From assembly GCA_025056735.1 (NCBI GenBank), contig JANWVR010000100.1, positions 1 to 52,841 on the forward strand: a DNA stretch of 52,841 nucleotides, written 5' to 3'. The notes under the pieces are model-generated. The model was not told where the DNA came from and ran no database searches. It saw only the letters and a list, made by a program, of their open reading frames with translations. Position 1 is the first letter of the stretch; each line of letters opens with the position of its first letter. This document shows, one piece after another, positions 25,837 to 34,194 of the stretch. Source of the stretch: Saprospiraceae bacterium (GTDB lineage Bacteria > Bacteroidota > Bacteroidia > Chitinophagales > Saprospiraceae). Both the position numbers and the translations under genes were made by a program.

Positions 25837-26586
25837 ATGCAAGCCAGTTTCCCTTACGTACTGCAATTGGGCGACAATGCCCTCATTCTTTCGCACCGCC
25901 TCAGCGAGTGGTGCGGCCACGGCCCTGTACTGGAACAAGACATTGCCTTGACCAACATCGCTTTAGACCTGCTGGGCCAGGCTCGCCTGCTGCTGACCTA
26001 CGCGGGCGAAATCGAAGGTCTGGGCCGCACGGAAGACGACTTAGCCAGCTTCCGCGACGCGCACCAGTTCCGCAACGTCCTCCTCGTCGAGCAGCCCAAC
26101 GGCGACTGGGCGCACACCATCGTGCGGCAATTCTTCTTCGACGCCTACCATTACTACCACTACCAGGCCCTGCTCCAGAGCCGCGACGAGCGTTTAGCTG
26201 CCATTGCTCAAAAAGCGCTCAAAGAAGTAACTTATCACCTGCGCTACTCCAGTGAGTGGACTATCCGCCTGGGCGACGGCACGGAAGAGAGCCACCGCCG
26301 TATGCAGGAGGCCGTAGACGACCTCTGGATGTACACCGGCGAGCTGACGACGCCCAACGAAGTAGAACGCGAGGCCGCCGAGGCTGGCGTCGGCTCCGAT
26401 CTGACGCAGATACGCCCTCTCTGGGAGGCCAAAGTGCGCGAAGTGCTCGAAGAAGCCACCCTGCAGATACCTGGCAACTCCTGGATGCAAAGCGGCGGCA
26501 AAGATGGGCGTCATACCGAACATTTGGGCTACATTCTGGCCGAAATGCAGTTTTTGCAGCGCGCCTATCCGGGGCTGCAGTGGTAG
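25837..26586 (+). CDS. paaC: Phenylacetyl-CoA epoxidase subunit PaaC
   Basis: A 249-residue ferritin-like structural subunit that pairs with catalytic PaaA in the phenylacetyl-CoA epoxidase. Typical strings are DNALILSHRLSEWCGHGPVL, EQDIALTNIALDLLGQARLL, FRDAHQFRNVLLVEQPNGDW, KEVTYHLRYSSEWTIRLGDG and SGGKDGRHTEHLGYILAEMQ. The order paaB-paaC is normal, but paaD and paaE, which usually follow, are absent. The next gene is convergent and ends 9 bp away. The missing subunits must be elsewhere in the genome if the complex works. Confidence 0.93.
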   Translation: MQASFPYVLQLGDNALILSHRLSEWCGHGPVLEQDIALTNIALDLLGQARLLLTYAGEIEGLGRTEDDLASFRDAHQFRNVLLVEQPNGDWAHTIVRQFFFDAYHYYHYQALLQSRDERLAAIAQKALKEVTYHLRYSSEWTIRLGDGTEESHRRMQEAVDDLWMYTGELTTPNEVEREAAEAGVGSDLTQIRPLWEAKVREVLEEATLQIPGNSWMQSGGKDGRHTEHLGYILAEMQFLQRAYPGLQW

Positions 26587-26595
26587 CCTGCGGAC

Positions 26596-27624
26596 TTACC
26601 CGCCGCGCCGAACATTCAGGTCTAAAATCTCCAACTGCTCTAACCGCGACAGGTCGAGTGCGATGGAACGCAGCGGGTTCTGGCTCACATCCAGTGTGCG
26701 CAATGCCGTCAAATCAGCCAGAAAGGCGGGCAATTGCTCGAGTTGATTGTAGCGCGCGTTCAGGTGCTCGATGTGCTGACTATGGGCCAGGAAGTCTAAG
26801 GTCGTCAGCCCGCAGCGCGGAAGCGTAGCCTCGCGGAGGCTCGGAAAAGGCCCAAGGCGTTCGGCGCCTACAATGGGGTAGCCCTCGCAAATGAAGCGCT
26901 CCAACGACGAGCTGCCAAAGGGGCCGCCATCGGGTACGCGCATGGGTACGCGCGGACGCATAGCGCCTTTGCGCAGAATCAGCGCCGTCAGCCGCGGCAG
27001 CGCGAAGAGTTCGACAGGGAACTGCTCAATCCGCACATTTTCTACAATGACCGTCTCCAACAGCGGCATTTGCACTAACAAGGGCAGAGCGCTGGGCAAA
27101 TCGAAGTCTTTATGGGCAGGCAGTGCGATAAATGTCAAGAAATGGAGCTCTGTCAGCGCCGGCGACAGGCGTGCACACGGCAGTCGCCGCAAGTCAAGCG
27201 TGCGAAAGGCGACTTCAGCATTGCTGCCCGCGTCAGGCCGATAGCGGTGCCACAGGCACATTTTACTGGCCAGCAAAACGTGAAACAGGTCTGCTTCATC
27301 GCTCTTATGGCGGCTCAGAAATTCGGCTTCCTCGTAGTAATAGGCCGACGTCTCGCGCAGGCGCTTAGCCTTTTGTACGGTCTGCTCCGAAGCATGGCGC
27401 TCCAGCAGCGCTATTGCCCGCTCCGATAAGTGGCGGTCGGGATGAAAAACGGCGATCCCAAACAAGTAGCCCAGCAACTGCGCATCCACGCTTATGCTGC
27501 CGAGCAAGTCAAGGATAAGCGGGCAGTTGTCCACCTCCCGGTCACAAAGCAAGCGCGTTATCTGGCGTGTATAATTGACGTCTTCAATACGCATCGAACT
27601 TGACTTCATCGTAACACACTGCAC
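26596..27624 (-). CDS. Leucine-rich-repeat protein
   Basis: A 342-residue protein without signal peptide or membrane segment. An ATG at 27609 is an equally likely start. Residues 1-130 are helical. From about residue 150 there are leucine-rich repeats, clearest at the C-terminus: PALTELHFLTFIALP, MPLLETVIVENVRIEQFPVE, LFALPRLTALILRKG, SQHIEHLNARYNQLEQLPAF, LADLTALRTLDVSQNPLRSI and LSRLEQLEILDLNVR. The L-x-x-L-x-L-x-x-N-x-L pattern is of the bacterial short type, and such repeats mediate protein contacts. The partner is unknown. It converges with paaC (9 bp) and diverges from the GbsR-like regulator. Confidence 0.78.
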   Translation of the reverse strand: MQCVTMKSSSMRIEDVNYTRQITRLLCDREVDNCPLILDLLGSISVDAQLLGYLFGIAVFHPDRHLSERAIALLERHASEQTVQKAKRLRETSAYYYEEAEFLSRHKSDEADLFHVLLASKMCLWHRYRPDAGSNAEVAFRTLDLRRLPCARLSPALTELHFLTFIALPAHKDFDLPSALPLLVQMPLLETVIVENVRIEQFPVELFALPRLTALILRKGAMRPRVPMRVPDGGPFGSSSLERFICEGYPIVGAERLGPFPSLREATLPRCGLTTLDFLAHSQHIEHLNARYNQLEQLPAFLADLTALRTLDVSQNPLRSIALDLSRLEQLEILDLNVRRGG

Positions 27625-27752
27625 GTGCTTTAAGTTTCGGATACATCTTGTCTTTGCCGCCTGCGGGTAGAACTCGTTTGAAAATCTCGCTTCTTATTGA
27701 ACAAAATAACCATGTGCGGCATTATAAAGCTCCAAAAAACCTGGCCGAGCGT

Positions 27753-28253
27753 ATGGACTATCAGGAAGGGAAGGAACGCTTCATCGAGGCATGGGGTAGG
27801 ATGGCCAACGTGTGGGGCATACCACCGGCGATGGCTCGCGTTCATGCACTATTGCTGATTTCGCCCGAGCCTCTTACCGCCGAGGAAGTGCAACAGCAGT
27901 TGGGTATTTCCGTGGGCAGCGCCAATACCAACCTGCGCAAGTTAGTCGAGTGGGAATTGATCAGCAAGAAAAACCTCCCTGGCGAGCGGCGAGAGCGGTT
28001 TGAGGCAGAGAAAAACATGTGGGTCATGGTACAGAAAATCATCGCCCACCGCAAAGAGAAAGAGTTAGAGCCTGTGCTGGCAGAACTGCAGACCCTTAGC
28101 CAGGTGCGCGGCGAATGCAAAGGAGCGCAATGCTTCCAAAAAGTCGTCTCGGAGATGTGCACGTTCTCCCGGCAGGCCGATCGGTTTCTGGACTTTTTGG
28201 CTCACACTGAACACATAAGGGCGCTGCACCTGCTCGGCAGGGTGATTACATAA
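27753..28253 (+). CDS. GbsR/MarR-like transcriptional regulator
   Basis: A 166-residue winged-helix regulator. I chose the ATG at 27753, as the 35 codons before it have no family character. The winged helix covers about residues 20-90: RVHALLLISPEPLTAEEVQQ, LGISVGSANTNLRKLVEWEL, then a wing with KKNLPGERRERFEAEKNMWV. The C-terminal half (HRKEKELEPVLAELQTLSQV) is helical and would dimerise. This matches the GbsR subgroup of MarR-like proteins, some of which control osmolyte or membrane-related genes. No operator can be assigned. It diverges from the leucine-rich-repeat gene. Whether it regulates paaBC is not shown. Confidence 0.82.
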   Translation: MDYQEGKERFIEAWGRMANVWGIPPAMARVHALLLISPEPLTAEEVQQQLGISVGSANTNLRKLVEWELISKKNLPGERRERFEAEKNMWVMVQKIIAHRKEKELEPVLAELQTLSQVRGECKGAQCFQKVVSEMCTFSRQADRFLDFLAHTEHIRALHLLGRVIT

Positions 28254-28292
28254 GCATACAGCAGGCGGATGCCTGCAGGCTATCTATTAGCC

Positions 28293-29015
28293 CTACGGCT
28301 GCCGGCGCCAGATGAGCACGGCGCAGCGAAAGCGCTTGCGCAGTTCAGCGCCCTCATAGTCGTTTTGCATATCTTCCCGCATTTCTTGGACGCCAGCTTC
28401 TGTTTCGCCGTAGGCATAGAGGCGAAGGCGTTCGACAGCGATATTGTTTTCTAATAAGAAATTGCGCACCACACGAGCGCGTTCAGCGGCAAGTTCCATA
28501 TTTACAAGGGCTGCTCCTACAGCGTCGGCATATCCCAGTATGTATAGACACGACCCTGGCACGGATTTGAGCAGGTGCAGCATGTGCAAAGCGTGTTTTT
28601 TGCCGGCGTCGGAGAGCACTGTCTTACCCGTCTCAAAATAGACAAAGCGCACCGTGTCGCTTTCTGCTAACGGCAGTGGCCCGCCCTTGAAGTAGGCGCA
28701 GCGCTCCCGATCGGCTAAGAGGCGCTGCTCTTCCACGTCAATAATGGTGGCGTATTCGAAGCCGCGCTCGGCCACCTGTTGGCGCACCTTTTCAGCCTCC
28801 AATCGGGTAGGGTAGCTGCCAAAGTAGTAGTGGTGGATGCCGGCGGCGTCGGTGGTGCGCCAAACGTTTTTCAGCCCACGCTGGGTGAAGTATGTCATCG
28901 GCAGCGAGTCGAGCGAGGCGAGTACCTGCACGCGGAAATGCTGGGCGCAGAGGGTATGGGACAGGGCCAGCAGGGCAGCGAGCAGGCAGACATTTTTCCA
29001 GTGACGCAGGCACAT
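28293..29015 (-). CDS. OmpA-like periplasmic protein
   Basis: A 240-residue exported protein with a signal peptide (VCLLAALLALSHTLCAQ). Residues 26-90 resemble a SPOR-like fold (HFRVQVLASLDSLPMTYFTQ, then YYFGSYPTRLEAEKVRQQVA). Residues 115-240 are an OmpA C-terminal domain: VRFVYFETGKTVLSDAGKKH, YILGYADAVGAALVNMELAA and ERARVVRNFLLENNI. OmpA domains bind peptidoglycan. The usual D of the G-H-T-D motif survives in GYADAVG, and the Arg in the A-x-x-R string is kept. The gene is 4 bp downstream of the CCA-adding-type gene and looks like the last gene of a dusB-led operon. Confidence 0.82.
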   Translation of the reverse strand: MCLRHWKNVCLLAALLALSHTLCAQHFRVQVLASLDSLPMTYFTQRGLKNVWRTTDAAGIHHYYFGSYPTRLEAEKVRQQVAERGFEYATIIDVEEQRLLADRERCAYFKGGPLPLAESDTVRFVYFETGKTVLSDAGKKHALHMLHLLKSVPGSCLYILGYADAVGAALVNMELAAERARVVRNFLLENNIAVERLRLYAYGETEAGVQEMREDMQNDYEGAELRKRFRCAVLIWRRQP

Positions 29016-29019
29016 GTTT

Positions 29020-30465
29020 TTACGGCTGGGTTGGATGCGTGACAGGTTCGTTTACAGGGCGCAAACCGAGTTTGGCGCCTTCTTGCAGCATGCGCTCGAA
29101 GGCAGTTTCGTATTCGTTGGGGATTTCTCCGTCTAAGATGGCCTCCCGGACGGCGGTTTTGATGATGCCCACTTCGCGCGAGGGCGGTATTCCGAAGGTT
29201 TGCATGATGATTTCGCCGTTGATGGGCGGCTGCCACAGGCGCAGGCGGTCCGCTTCCGACACTTCGGCCATGCGCTCGCGCAGGTATTCGTAGCCTTCTA
29301 AATAGCGGGCCATCTTGCGCGGGTTTTTGGTGGTAATGTCGCACGAGCACAGCAGCATGAGGTCGTCAATGTCTGGTCCGGCGTCGTAGAGCAGGCGGCG
29401 CACGGCACTATCGGTAACTTCTTCGCGCGTCAGGCCGATGGGGCGCAGGTGCAGGCGCACTAACTTCTGCACGTAGTCCATTTTGCTATCCAACGGCAGG
29501 CGCATGCGCCGGAAGATGCGCGGTACCATGTTGGCGCCTACCCATTCGTGCCCGTGGAAAGTCCAGCCCGTCTCTGGGTCGTATCTTTTGGTCGCGGGTT
29601 TGGCGATGTCGTGCAGGAGGGCCGCCCAGCGCAGCCAGATGTTATCGCTGCGCTGACTGAGATTGTCCACTACTTCTAAGGTATGGTAAAAGTTGTCCTT
29701 GTGGGCGCGTCCGTCGCGGTCTTCCACACCGTGCAAGGCGGCCAATTCGGGAAAGATAAGGGCCAATAGGCCAGTGTCGAACAGCAGGTTGAAACCTATA
29801 GAAGGCTTGGGTGCTTTCAAGATCTTTTCCAATTCTGTGGTGATGCGTTCCTGCGAGACGATGCGGATGCGCTCGGCGTTTTGGGCGATGCCTTGTAGCG
29901 TATTTGGTTCGATGGCAAAGCCCAATTGCGTGGCAAAGCGAACGGCGCGCATCATGCGCAGCGGGTCGTCGGAGAACGTCTTCTCAGGCGCCAGCGGCGT
30001 GCGGATGATTTTGCGCTCCAGATCACCGAGGCCGTCGAAGGGGTCTATCAGTTGGCCATAGTCAGCCTCGTTTAGGCTGACGGCTAAGGCGTTGATGGTG
30101 AAGTCGCGGCGGAACTGGTCGTCCTTCAGCGTGCCCTGCTCGACGTCGGGTTTGCGGCTTTCAGGGCGATAACTTTCCTTGCGGGCGCCGACGAACTCGA
30201 CTTCGATGTCTTCGAAGCGGAGCATAGCGGTGCCAAAGCGGCGATAGGTGGCTACCTTTGGGCGCGGGGTGATTTTGCCCGCTACGGCTTCGGCCAGCGC
30301 GATGCCATCGCCTACGCAGACGATGTCCACGTCCTTGTTGGGGCGGCCCAGCAGGCGGTCGCGCACGTGGCCGCCCACGATGTAGGCCGGCACGCCCAGC
30401 TCCCGTGCGGCGCTGGCGACAATGGCGGCAAGCCGCTCTTCTTGCGCATTAAAGTCAAACGTCAT
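29020..30465 (-). CDS. CCA tRNA nucleotidyltransferase with HD domain
   Basis: A 481-residue class II nucleotidyltransferase that adds or repairs the 3' CCA end of tRNA. The head motif is AYIVGGHVRDRLLGRPNKDV followed by DIVCVG with the two catalytic Asp. Next come RRDFTINALAVSL, IRTPLAPEKTFSDDPLRMMR (motif with the R-x-x-R) and the neck and body domain. A C-terminal HD domain shows WAALLHDIAKPATKRYDPE and FHGHEWVGANMVPRIFRRM. The HD type is standard in Bacteroidota. A poly(A) polymerase role is less likely but cannot be excluded by sequence. It sits 14 bp after dusB and 4 bp before the OmpA-like gene, forming a tRNA-maturation operon. Confidence 0.88.
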   Translation of the reverse strand: MTFDFNAQEERLAAIVASAARELGVPAYIVGGHVRDRLLGRPNKDVDIVCVGDGIALAEAVAGKITPRPKVATYRRFGTAMLRFEDIEVEFVGARKESYRPESRKPDVEQGTLKDDQFRRDFTINALAVSLNEADYGQLIDPFDGLGDLERKIIRTPLAPEKTFSDDPLRMMRAVRFATQLGFAIEPNTLQGIAQNAERIRIVSQERITTELEKILKAPKPSIGFNLLFDTGLLALIFPELAALHGVEDRDGRAHKDNFYHTLEVVDNLSQRSDNIWLRWAALLHDIAKPATKRYDPETGWTFHGHEWVGANMVPRIFRRMRLPLDSKMDYVQKLVRLHLRPIGLTREEVTDSAVRRLLYDAGPDIDDLMLLCSCDITTKNPRKMARYLEGYEYLRERMAEVSEADRLRLWQPPINGEIIMQTFGIPPSREVGIIKTAVREAILDGEIPNEYETAFERMLQEGAKLGLRPVNEPVTHPTQP

Positions 30466-30479
30466 AGGGGTGTGCGGGA

Positions 30480-31469
30480 TTAAACCATCTCAAAAGCATA
30501 CACCTCCTCGATTTCTTCCAGGATACCAAATAGTATTTCCGGTTCCATTTCCGTAACGAGCCGGTTGCGGTATGGCTTGATGTTAGGCAGGTCGCGGAAA
30601 TAAGGGCCGTAGTGGCGGCGCATTTCTAAGACGCCCAGTTTGGGCCCTTTCCAGGCGATGCTGTCGGTCAGGTGTTGTCGGGCGGCGCGCACGCGCTCAG
30701 CCACGGAGGGTGGCTCTAAGAGTTCGCCGGTGGCAAAGTAGTGTTTGATTTCACGGAAAATCCACGGGTAGCCGATGCTGGCCCGGCCAATCATGATGCC
30801 GTCAGGGCCGTAGCGGCGGCGGTATTCGAGTGCCCGTTGCGGCGAGTCAATGTCGCCGTTGCCAAAAATGGGGATGCGCATGCGCGGGTTCTCCTTGACG
30901 CGCGCAATCCAAGTCCAGTCGGCCTCACCCTTGTACATCTGGGCGCGCGTGCGGGCGTGAATGGTCAGCGCCGCAATACCCACATCCTGCAGACGCTCAG
31001 CCACTTCGACGATGTTGATGCTCGAGGCGTCCCATCCCAAGCGCGTCTTGACCGTTACAGGGCGGCGCGTGCTCTTGACCACCGCCTCAGTGAGCCGAAC
31101 CATGTGCGGCACGTCGCGCAACAGCCCGGCGCCCGCCATGCGGCAGGCCACCTTGGCCACCGGACAGCCAAAATTGATGTCTATCAAGTCGGGATTTTTG
31201 CTCTCGATGATCTCGGCAGCTTGCAGCATGCTGTCCAGCTGGCCGCCAAAGTATTGGATGCCGATAGGACGTTCGTAGTCGAAAATGTCGAGTTTTTTCA
31301 GAGCGTTGATGGCCTCGTGTACTAACCCATCGGCGCTGATAAACTCTGTGTACACTAAGTCTGCTCCCTGCTCTTTGCACAACTTGCGAAAGGGCGGGTC
31401 GCTGACGTCTTCCATGGGTGCCAGCAAGAGCGGAAACTCGCTCAGTTCAAGATCGCCTATTTTCACCAT
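30480..31469 (-). CDS. dusB: tRNA-dihydrouridine synthase DusB
   Basis: A 329-residue flavoenzyme that reduces uridine to dihydrouridine in the tRNA D-arm with NADPH and FMN. I chose the ATG at 31469, which gives MVKIGDLELSEFPLLLAPME, the normal DusB start. An upstream ATG at 31532 would overlap the preceding gene. Motifs: LLAPMEDVSDPPFRKLCKEQ, GIQYFGGQ, DLIDINFGCPVAKVACRMAG with the active-site Cys region, PVTVKTRLGWD, LTIHARTRAQMYKGEADW, GNGDIDSPQ and GIMIGRASIGYPWIF. It appears to head an operon with the CCA-adding-type gene and the OmpA-like gene. A -7 element lies just upstream. Confidence 0.92.
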   Translation of the reverse strand: MVKIGDLELSEFPLLLAPMEDVSDPPFRKLCKEQGADLVYTEFISADGLVHEAINALKKLDIFDYERPIGIQYFGGQLDSMLQAAEIIESKNPDLIDINFGCPVAKVACRMAGAGLLRDVPHMVRLTEAVVKSTRRPVTVKTRLGWDASSINIVEVAERLQDVGIAALTIHARTRAQMYKGEADWTWIARVKENPRMRIPIFGNGDIDSPQRALEYRRRYGPDGIMIGRASIGYPWIFREIKHYFATGELLEPPSVAERVRAARQHLTDSIAWKGPKLGVLEMRRHYGPYFRDLPNIKPYRNRLVTEMEPEILFGILEEIEEVYAFEMV

Positions 31470-31482
31470 AAAAAAACCGGGG

Positions 31483-31490
31483 CAAAGATA
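31483..31490 (-). promoter_or_regulatory. -7 promoter element for the dusB operon
   Basis: TATCTTTG on the minus strand matches TAnnTTTG and ends 13 bases before the dusB ATG. It lies between the stop of the upstream gene (31504) and dusB, so dusB can be transcribed on its own. Confidence 0.5.
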
Positions 31491-31503
31491 CGATGCCCTT
31501 GCC

Positions 31504-32802
31504 TCAGGAAGCCGAAACTGCTGCCGTTGCATTGGCTAACCGCTTCGGCGCCTCCCGGCGAGCCAGCCAAAAGGCTGCCACCGGCGAAAGCGCTATATGC
31601 GTCGCCACAACGCCCACGTACCAGAAGCCCACGCGCTCGCCCGCGCCAAACCAGTCGCCGCCGCCCTGGAGGATGAGGTAAAGACCCAGCAGCGACTTGC
31701 CCAGCTCGTACCACGGCGCGCGCGGATTAAGGTCCATCAATTCCGTGTAGGCGAACACCGAAGCAAAAAGAAACGCCCCATACCAGAAGATGCCCGGCGA
31801 ACCTATTGGCCCCAGATAAGCGAAAAAGTAGATCATCAGAAAGTAACAGAAGAACAGCTGCACCCACGACCACACGACTAAAGCGCGCGAGGCCGGCGTG
31901 TCGTACTTTTCTAAGCGATACACATCCTCGACCACCGCCACCGGGTAGCGCTCCCGCACGTCAGCAGGCCGCCAGCCAGTGCGCATAAACCACAGCCGAA
32001 CTTTGTCCCACCACGAGCGTGTGCGCCAGGCGTCGGTCAGCAGCAGCCAGAAGTGCTGAAAGTTGATTTTGAACGGATTCCACGTCCGAACGGGCCGCTT
32101 GACGCCATACACCGGCGGCACGTGCGGCAGCTCCTCCTGGAAAGTGCCGAACCACTTGTCCCACAGGATGAAAATCTGCGCGTAGTTTTTATCTATGTAC
32201 TCTGGGTTGATGGCGTGATGCACGCGGTGGTGCGAGGGCGTAACGATGATGTGTTCCAGCCATCCCATCCGGTCAATCAGGCGCGTGTGGTACCAGTATT
32301 GCAAAAACAGGTGGATCGGCCCAATCACCGCAATCACCTCAGCAGGCACGCCCAGCAGCGCCGCCGGCAGCAGCAGAAAGGTGAAGTAATTGAACACGTT
32401 CGAGATGGATTGCCGCAGCGCGCACGACAGGTTGAACTCCTCACTGCTGTGGTGAATGATGTGCCGGTTCCATAAAAAGTTGATTTCATGGCTCCACCGG
32501 TGTACCCAATAGCCCTGGAAATCCACCGCAATGAAGCCGATAACATAGACCAACCACGTAGCCTCGATGTGAACCAGCGCTAAATGCTGCACTAACCAGC
32601 CGTAGCTGAGAATGCCCACGCTCAATCCGAGCACGTCCTTGACCACGTTGGTGACGCCCGAACTGAAACTGGACACGCTGTCTAAGCCTCGAATCACCTG
32701 CACTCCCCGGCGCCAGGCGACGAAGACTTCAATAAAATAAAGCAAGAAAAAGATGGGAATGACCCAATTCAATACGGCGCCGTAGGCTTCCATAATGCGC
32801 AA
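31504..32802 (-). CDS. Sterol desaturase/fatty acid hydroxylase family protein, AGMO-like
   Basis: A 432-residue integral membrane di-iron hydroxylase. The eight-histidine clusters are complete: HRWSHEINFLWNRHIIHHSS supplies H-x-x-x-H and H-x-x-H-H, and ITPSHHRVHHAINPEYIDKN-type residues (read TPSHHRVHHAIN in the protein) supply the third cluster. The N-terminal half has four to five helices. After the third cluster a 200-residue tail contains further helices (SWVQLFFCYFLMIYFFAYLG, GAFLFASVFAYTELMDL). This extended tail is typical of alkylglycerol monooxygenase (TMEM195)-like members rather than short C-4 sterol oxidases. The substrate may be an ether lipid or another lipid, which is inference. 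It lies 35 bp upstream of dusB. Confidence 0.83.
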   Translation of the reverse strand: MRIMEAYGAVLNWVIPIFFLLYFIEVFVAWRRGVQVIRGLDSVSSFSSGVTNVVKDVLGLSVGILSYGWLVQHLALVHIEATWLVYVIGFIAVDFQGYWVHRWSHEINFLWNRHIIHHSSEEFNLSCALRQSISNVFNYFTFLLLPAALLGVPAEVIAVIGPIHLFLQYWYHTRLIDRMGWLEHIIVTPSHHRVHHAINPEYIDKNYAQIFILWDKWFGTFQEELPHVPPVYGVKRPVRTWNPFKINFQHFWLLLTDAWRTRSWWDKVRLWFMRTGWRPADVRERYPVAVVEDVYRLEKYDTPASRALVVWSWVQLFFCYFLMIYFFAYLGPIGSPGIFWYGAFLFASVFAYTELMDLNPRAPWYELGKSLLGLYLILQGGGDWFGAGERVGFWYVGVVATHIALSPVAAFWLARREAPKRLANATAAVSAS

Positions 32803-33085
32803 AATTTATTCCTCGCAAAGGTCGAAAAAAGGCGCTTAATGCTGCATGCGGCTGAAATGCCAGCACTCCACCGCGGTCCCAAGGCCGGTACTAAGAGAAA
32901 GGCGCCATTTCAGGCGGTTCTATCTTCCTTTTTTTCTTGCATTTCTAAAAGCTCTCTTTAGTTTTACAAGGAAAAGCGATACGGCGTTCACTGCAATGAA
33001 GACATAAGAAAACGCCGGATAGATTGAGGCGCGTGTCTCTGCATTTTTTTGAGGCATCCTCAGCAGACTGCTCCCATTGCGCTAT

Positions 33086-33112
33086 CGTCCCAATAGGGAC
33101 GACATGTTTATA
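33086..33112 (+). repeat. REP-like short hairpin element, copy 2
   Basis: CGTCCCAATAGGGACGACAT continues with GTTTATA. GTCCC and GGGAC pair around AATA. The tail GACGACATGTTTATA matches the copy at 14314 with one difference. Such hairpin plus ATGTTTATAG elements are dispersed in many bacterial genomes. Confidence 0.6.
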
Positions 33113-33155
33113 GCAGATCAGCACGATGCCTCCGCCCAATCTACCGCTGTCGCCC

Positions 33156-33163
33156 TACCTTCG
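33156..33163 (+). promoter_or_regulatory. -7 element directly before holA
   Basis: TACCTTCG ends 7 bases before the ATG at 33171, which would give little or no untranslated leader. Confidence 0.45.
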
Positions 33164-33170
33164 CCCTGCA

Positions 33171-34184
33171 ATGAGTTACGAGGAGATTTTGCGCGACGTC
33201 AGGGCGGGTAGATTTCAGCCCATCTATCTCTTGCACGGCGAGGAGCCGTATTTCATTGACCGCCTTGAGGCAGCCATTGAGGCTGAAGCGCTTTCGGAAG
33301 CAGAGCGGATCTTCAACCAGCTCATCCTCTACGGAAAAGACGCCGAGCCGCTTACTCTGCTCGATCAGCTGCGCCGCTACCCGATGATGAGCGCTCGGCA
33401 GGTGGTCATTTTGCGCGAAGCGCAGGAGATGAAAGATCTGAACGACTTAGCGGGCTATGCAGAAAACCCGATGCCCACTACCGTCTTCGTTATTTGCCAC
33501 AAGCACAAAAAGTTTGACCTGCGCACGCGCATGGGCAAGGCGCTGGCGGCTAAGGCTGTAGTGTTCGAAAGCAAAAAACTCTACGACAACCAGCTGCCCG
33601 ATTGGATAGCCGGCTATTGCAAAGAACAAAAACGCACCATCGAACCCGCCGCCGCCGCTCTGCTGGCCGAATACTTGGGGACTGACTTAGCCAAAGTGGC
33701 CAACGAATTGGACAAACTGGCCCTCAACCTGCCCGCAGGCAGCGCCATCACGCCTGCTCATGTGGAGGAATACGTCGGCATCAGCAAGGAGTACAATGTC
33801 TTTGAGTTGCAGCGCGCCTTTGCCTTGCGCGACAAGGCCCGCATTGCCCGCATGGAGCAGTATTTCGCAGCCAACATTCGCAAAAACCCGCTCATCGGGG
33901 CTATTGCCAGCCTGTACAATTACTTTTCAAAAGTGTACATGCTCTACTTCCTGCCCAACGCCTCCGATGCGGAGATTGCGAAAACCCTCGAACTGCGCTC
34001 CGATTTTTTTGTGAAAGAATACAAAACCGCCGCCCGCAACTACACGCGCGAACACGTAGAACACATCCTGCACCTGCTGCACCTGTACGACCTGCGCGCC
34101 AAGGGCGTCAACACCGACACCACACACACGGGCGAGGAGGCACTCATGCGCGAGCTGTTCTTCCGGATGCTGCACGGGGCTTGA
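33171..34184 (+). CDS. holA: DNA polymerase III delta subunit
   Basis: The 337-residue delta subunit of the clamp loader, which opens the beta sliding clamp. I chose the ATG at 33171 because the family begins with residues like YEEILRDVRAGRFQPIYLLH. The 15 codons before it lack similarity and would contain the -7 element. Key strings: YLLHGEEPYFIDRLEAAIEA, LDQLRRYPMMSARQVVILRE, TVFVICHKHKKFDLRTR, GTDLAKVANELDKLALNLPA, VEEYVGISKEYNVFELQRAF and NPLIGAIASLYNYFSKVYML. Length fits the family at about 340. Convergent with psuG over a 10 bp gap. Confidence 0.92.
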   Translation: MSYEEILRDVRAGRFQPIYLLHGEEPYFIDRLEAAIEAEALSEAERIFNQLILYGKDAEPLTLLDQLRRYPMMSARQVVILREAQEMKDLNDLAGYAENPMPTTVFVICHKHKKFDLRTRMGKALAAKAVVFESKKLYDNQLPDWIAGYCKEQKRTIEPAAAALLAEYLGTDLAKVANELDKLALNLPAGSAITPAHVEEYVGISKEYNVFELQRAFALRDKARIARMEQYFAANIRKNPLIGAIASLYNYFSKVYMLYFLPNASDAEIAKTLELRSDFFVKEYKTAARNYTREHVEHILHLLHLYDLRAKGVNTDTTHTGEEALMRELFFRMLHGA

Positions 34185-34194
34185 GGTTCGTCTG

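Larger units (their letters stand above)
32803..33170. other. Divergent intergenic region with REP-like element
   Basis: About 370 bp between the hydroxylase and holA starts. It holds the REP-like element at 33086-33112 and a -7 element at 33156-33163. The stretch 32925-33010 is T- and A-rich without a gene. The small reading frame on the minus strand at 32945-33139 runs through the repeat and encodes a Y-K-H-V-V string, an artefact I do not annotate. Confidence 0.45.

Noticed and set aside
32945-33139. Small reading frame on the minus strand upstream of holA
   Set aside because: It also reads through a REP-like element, covers the holA promoter and has no family character.
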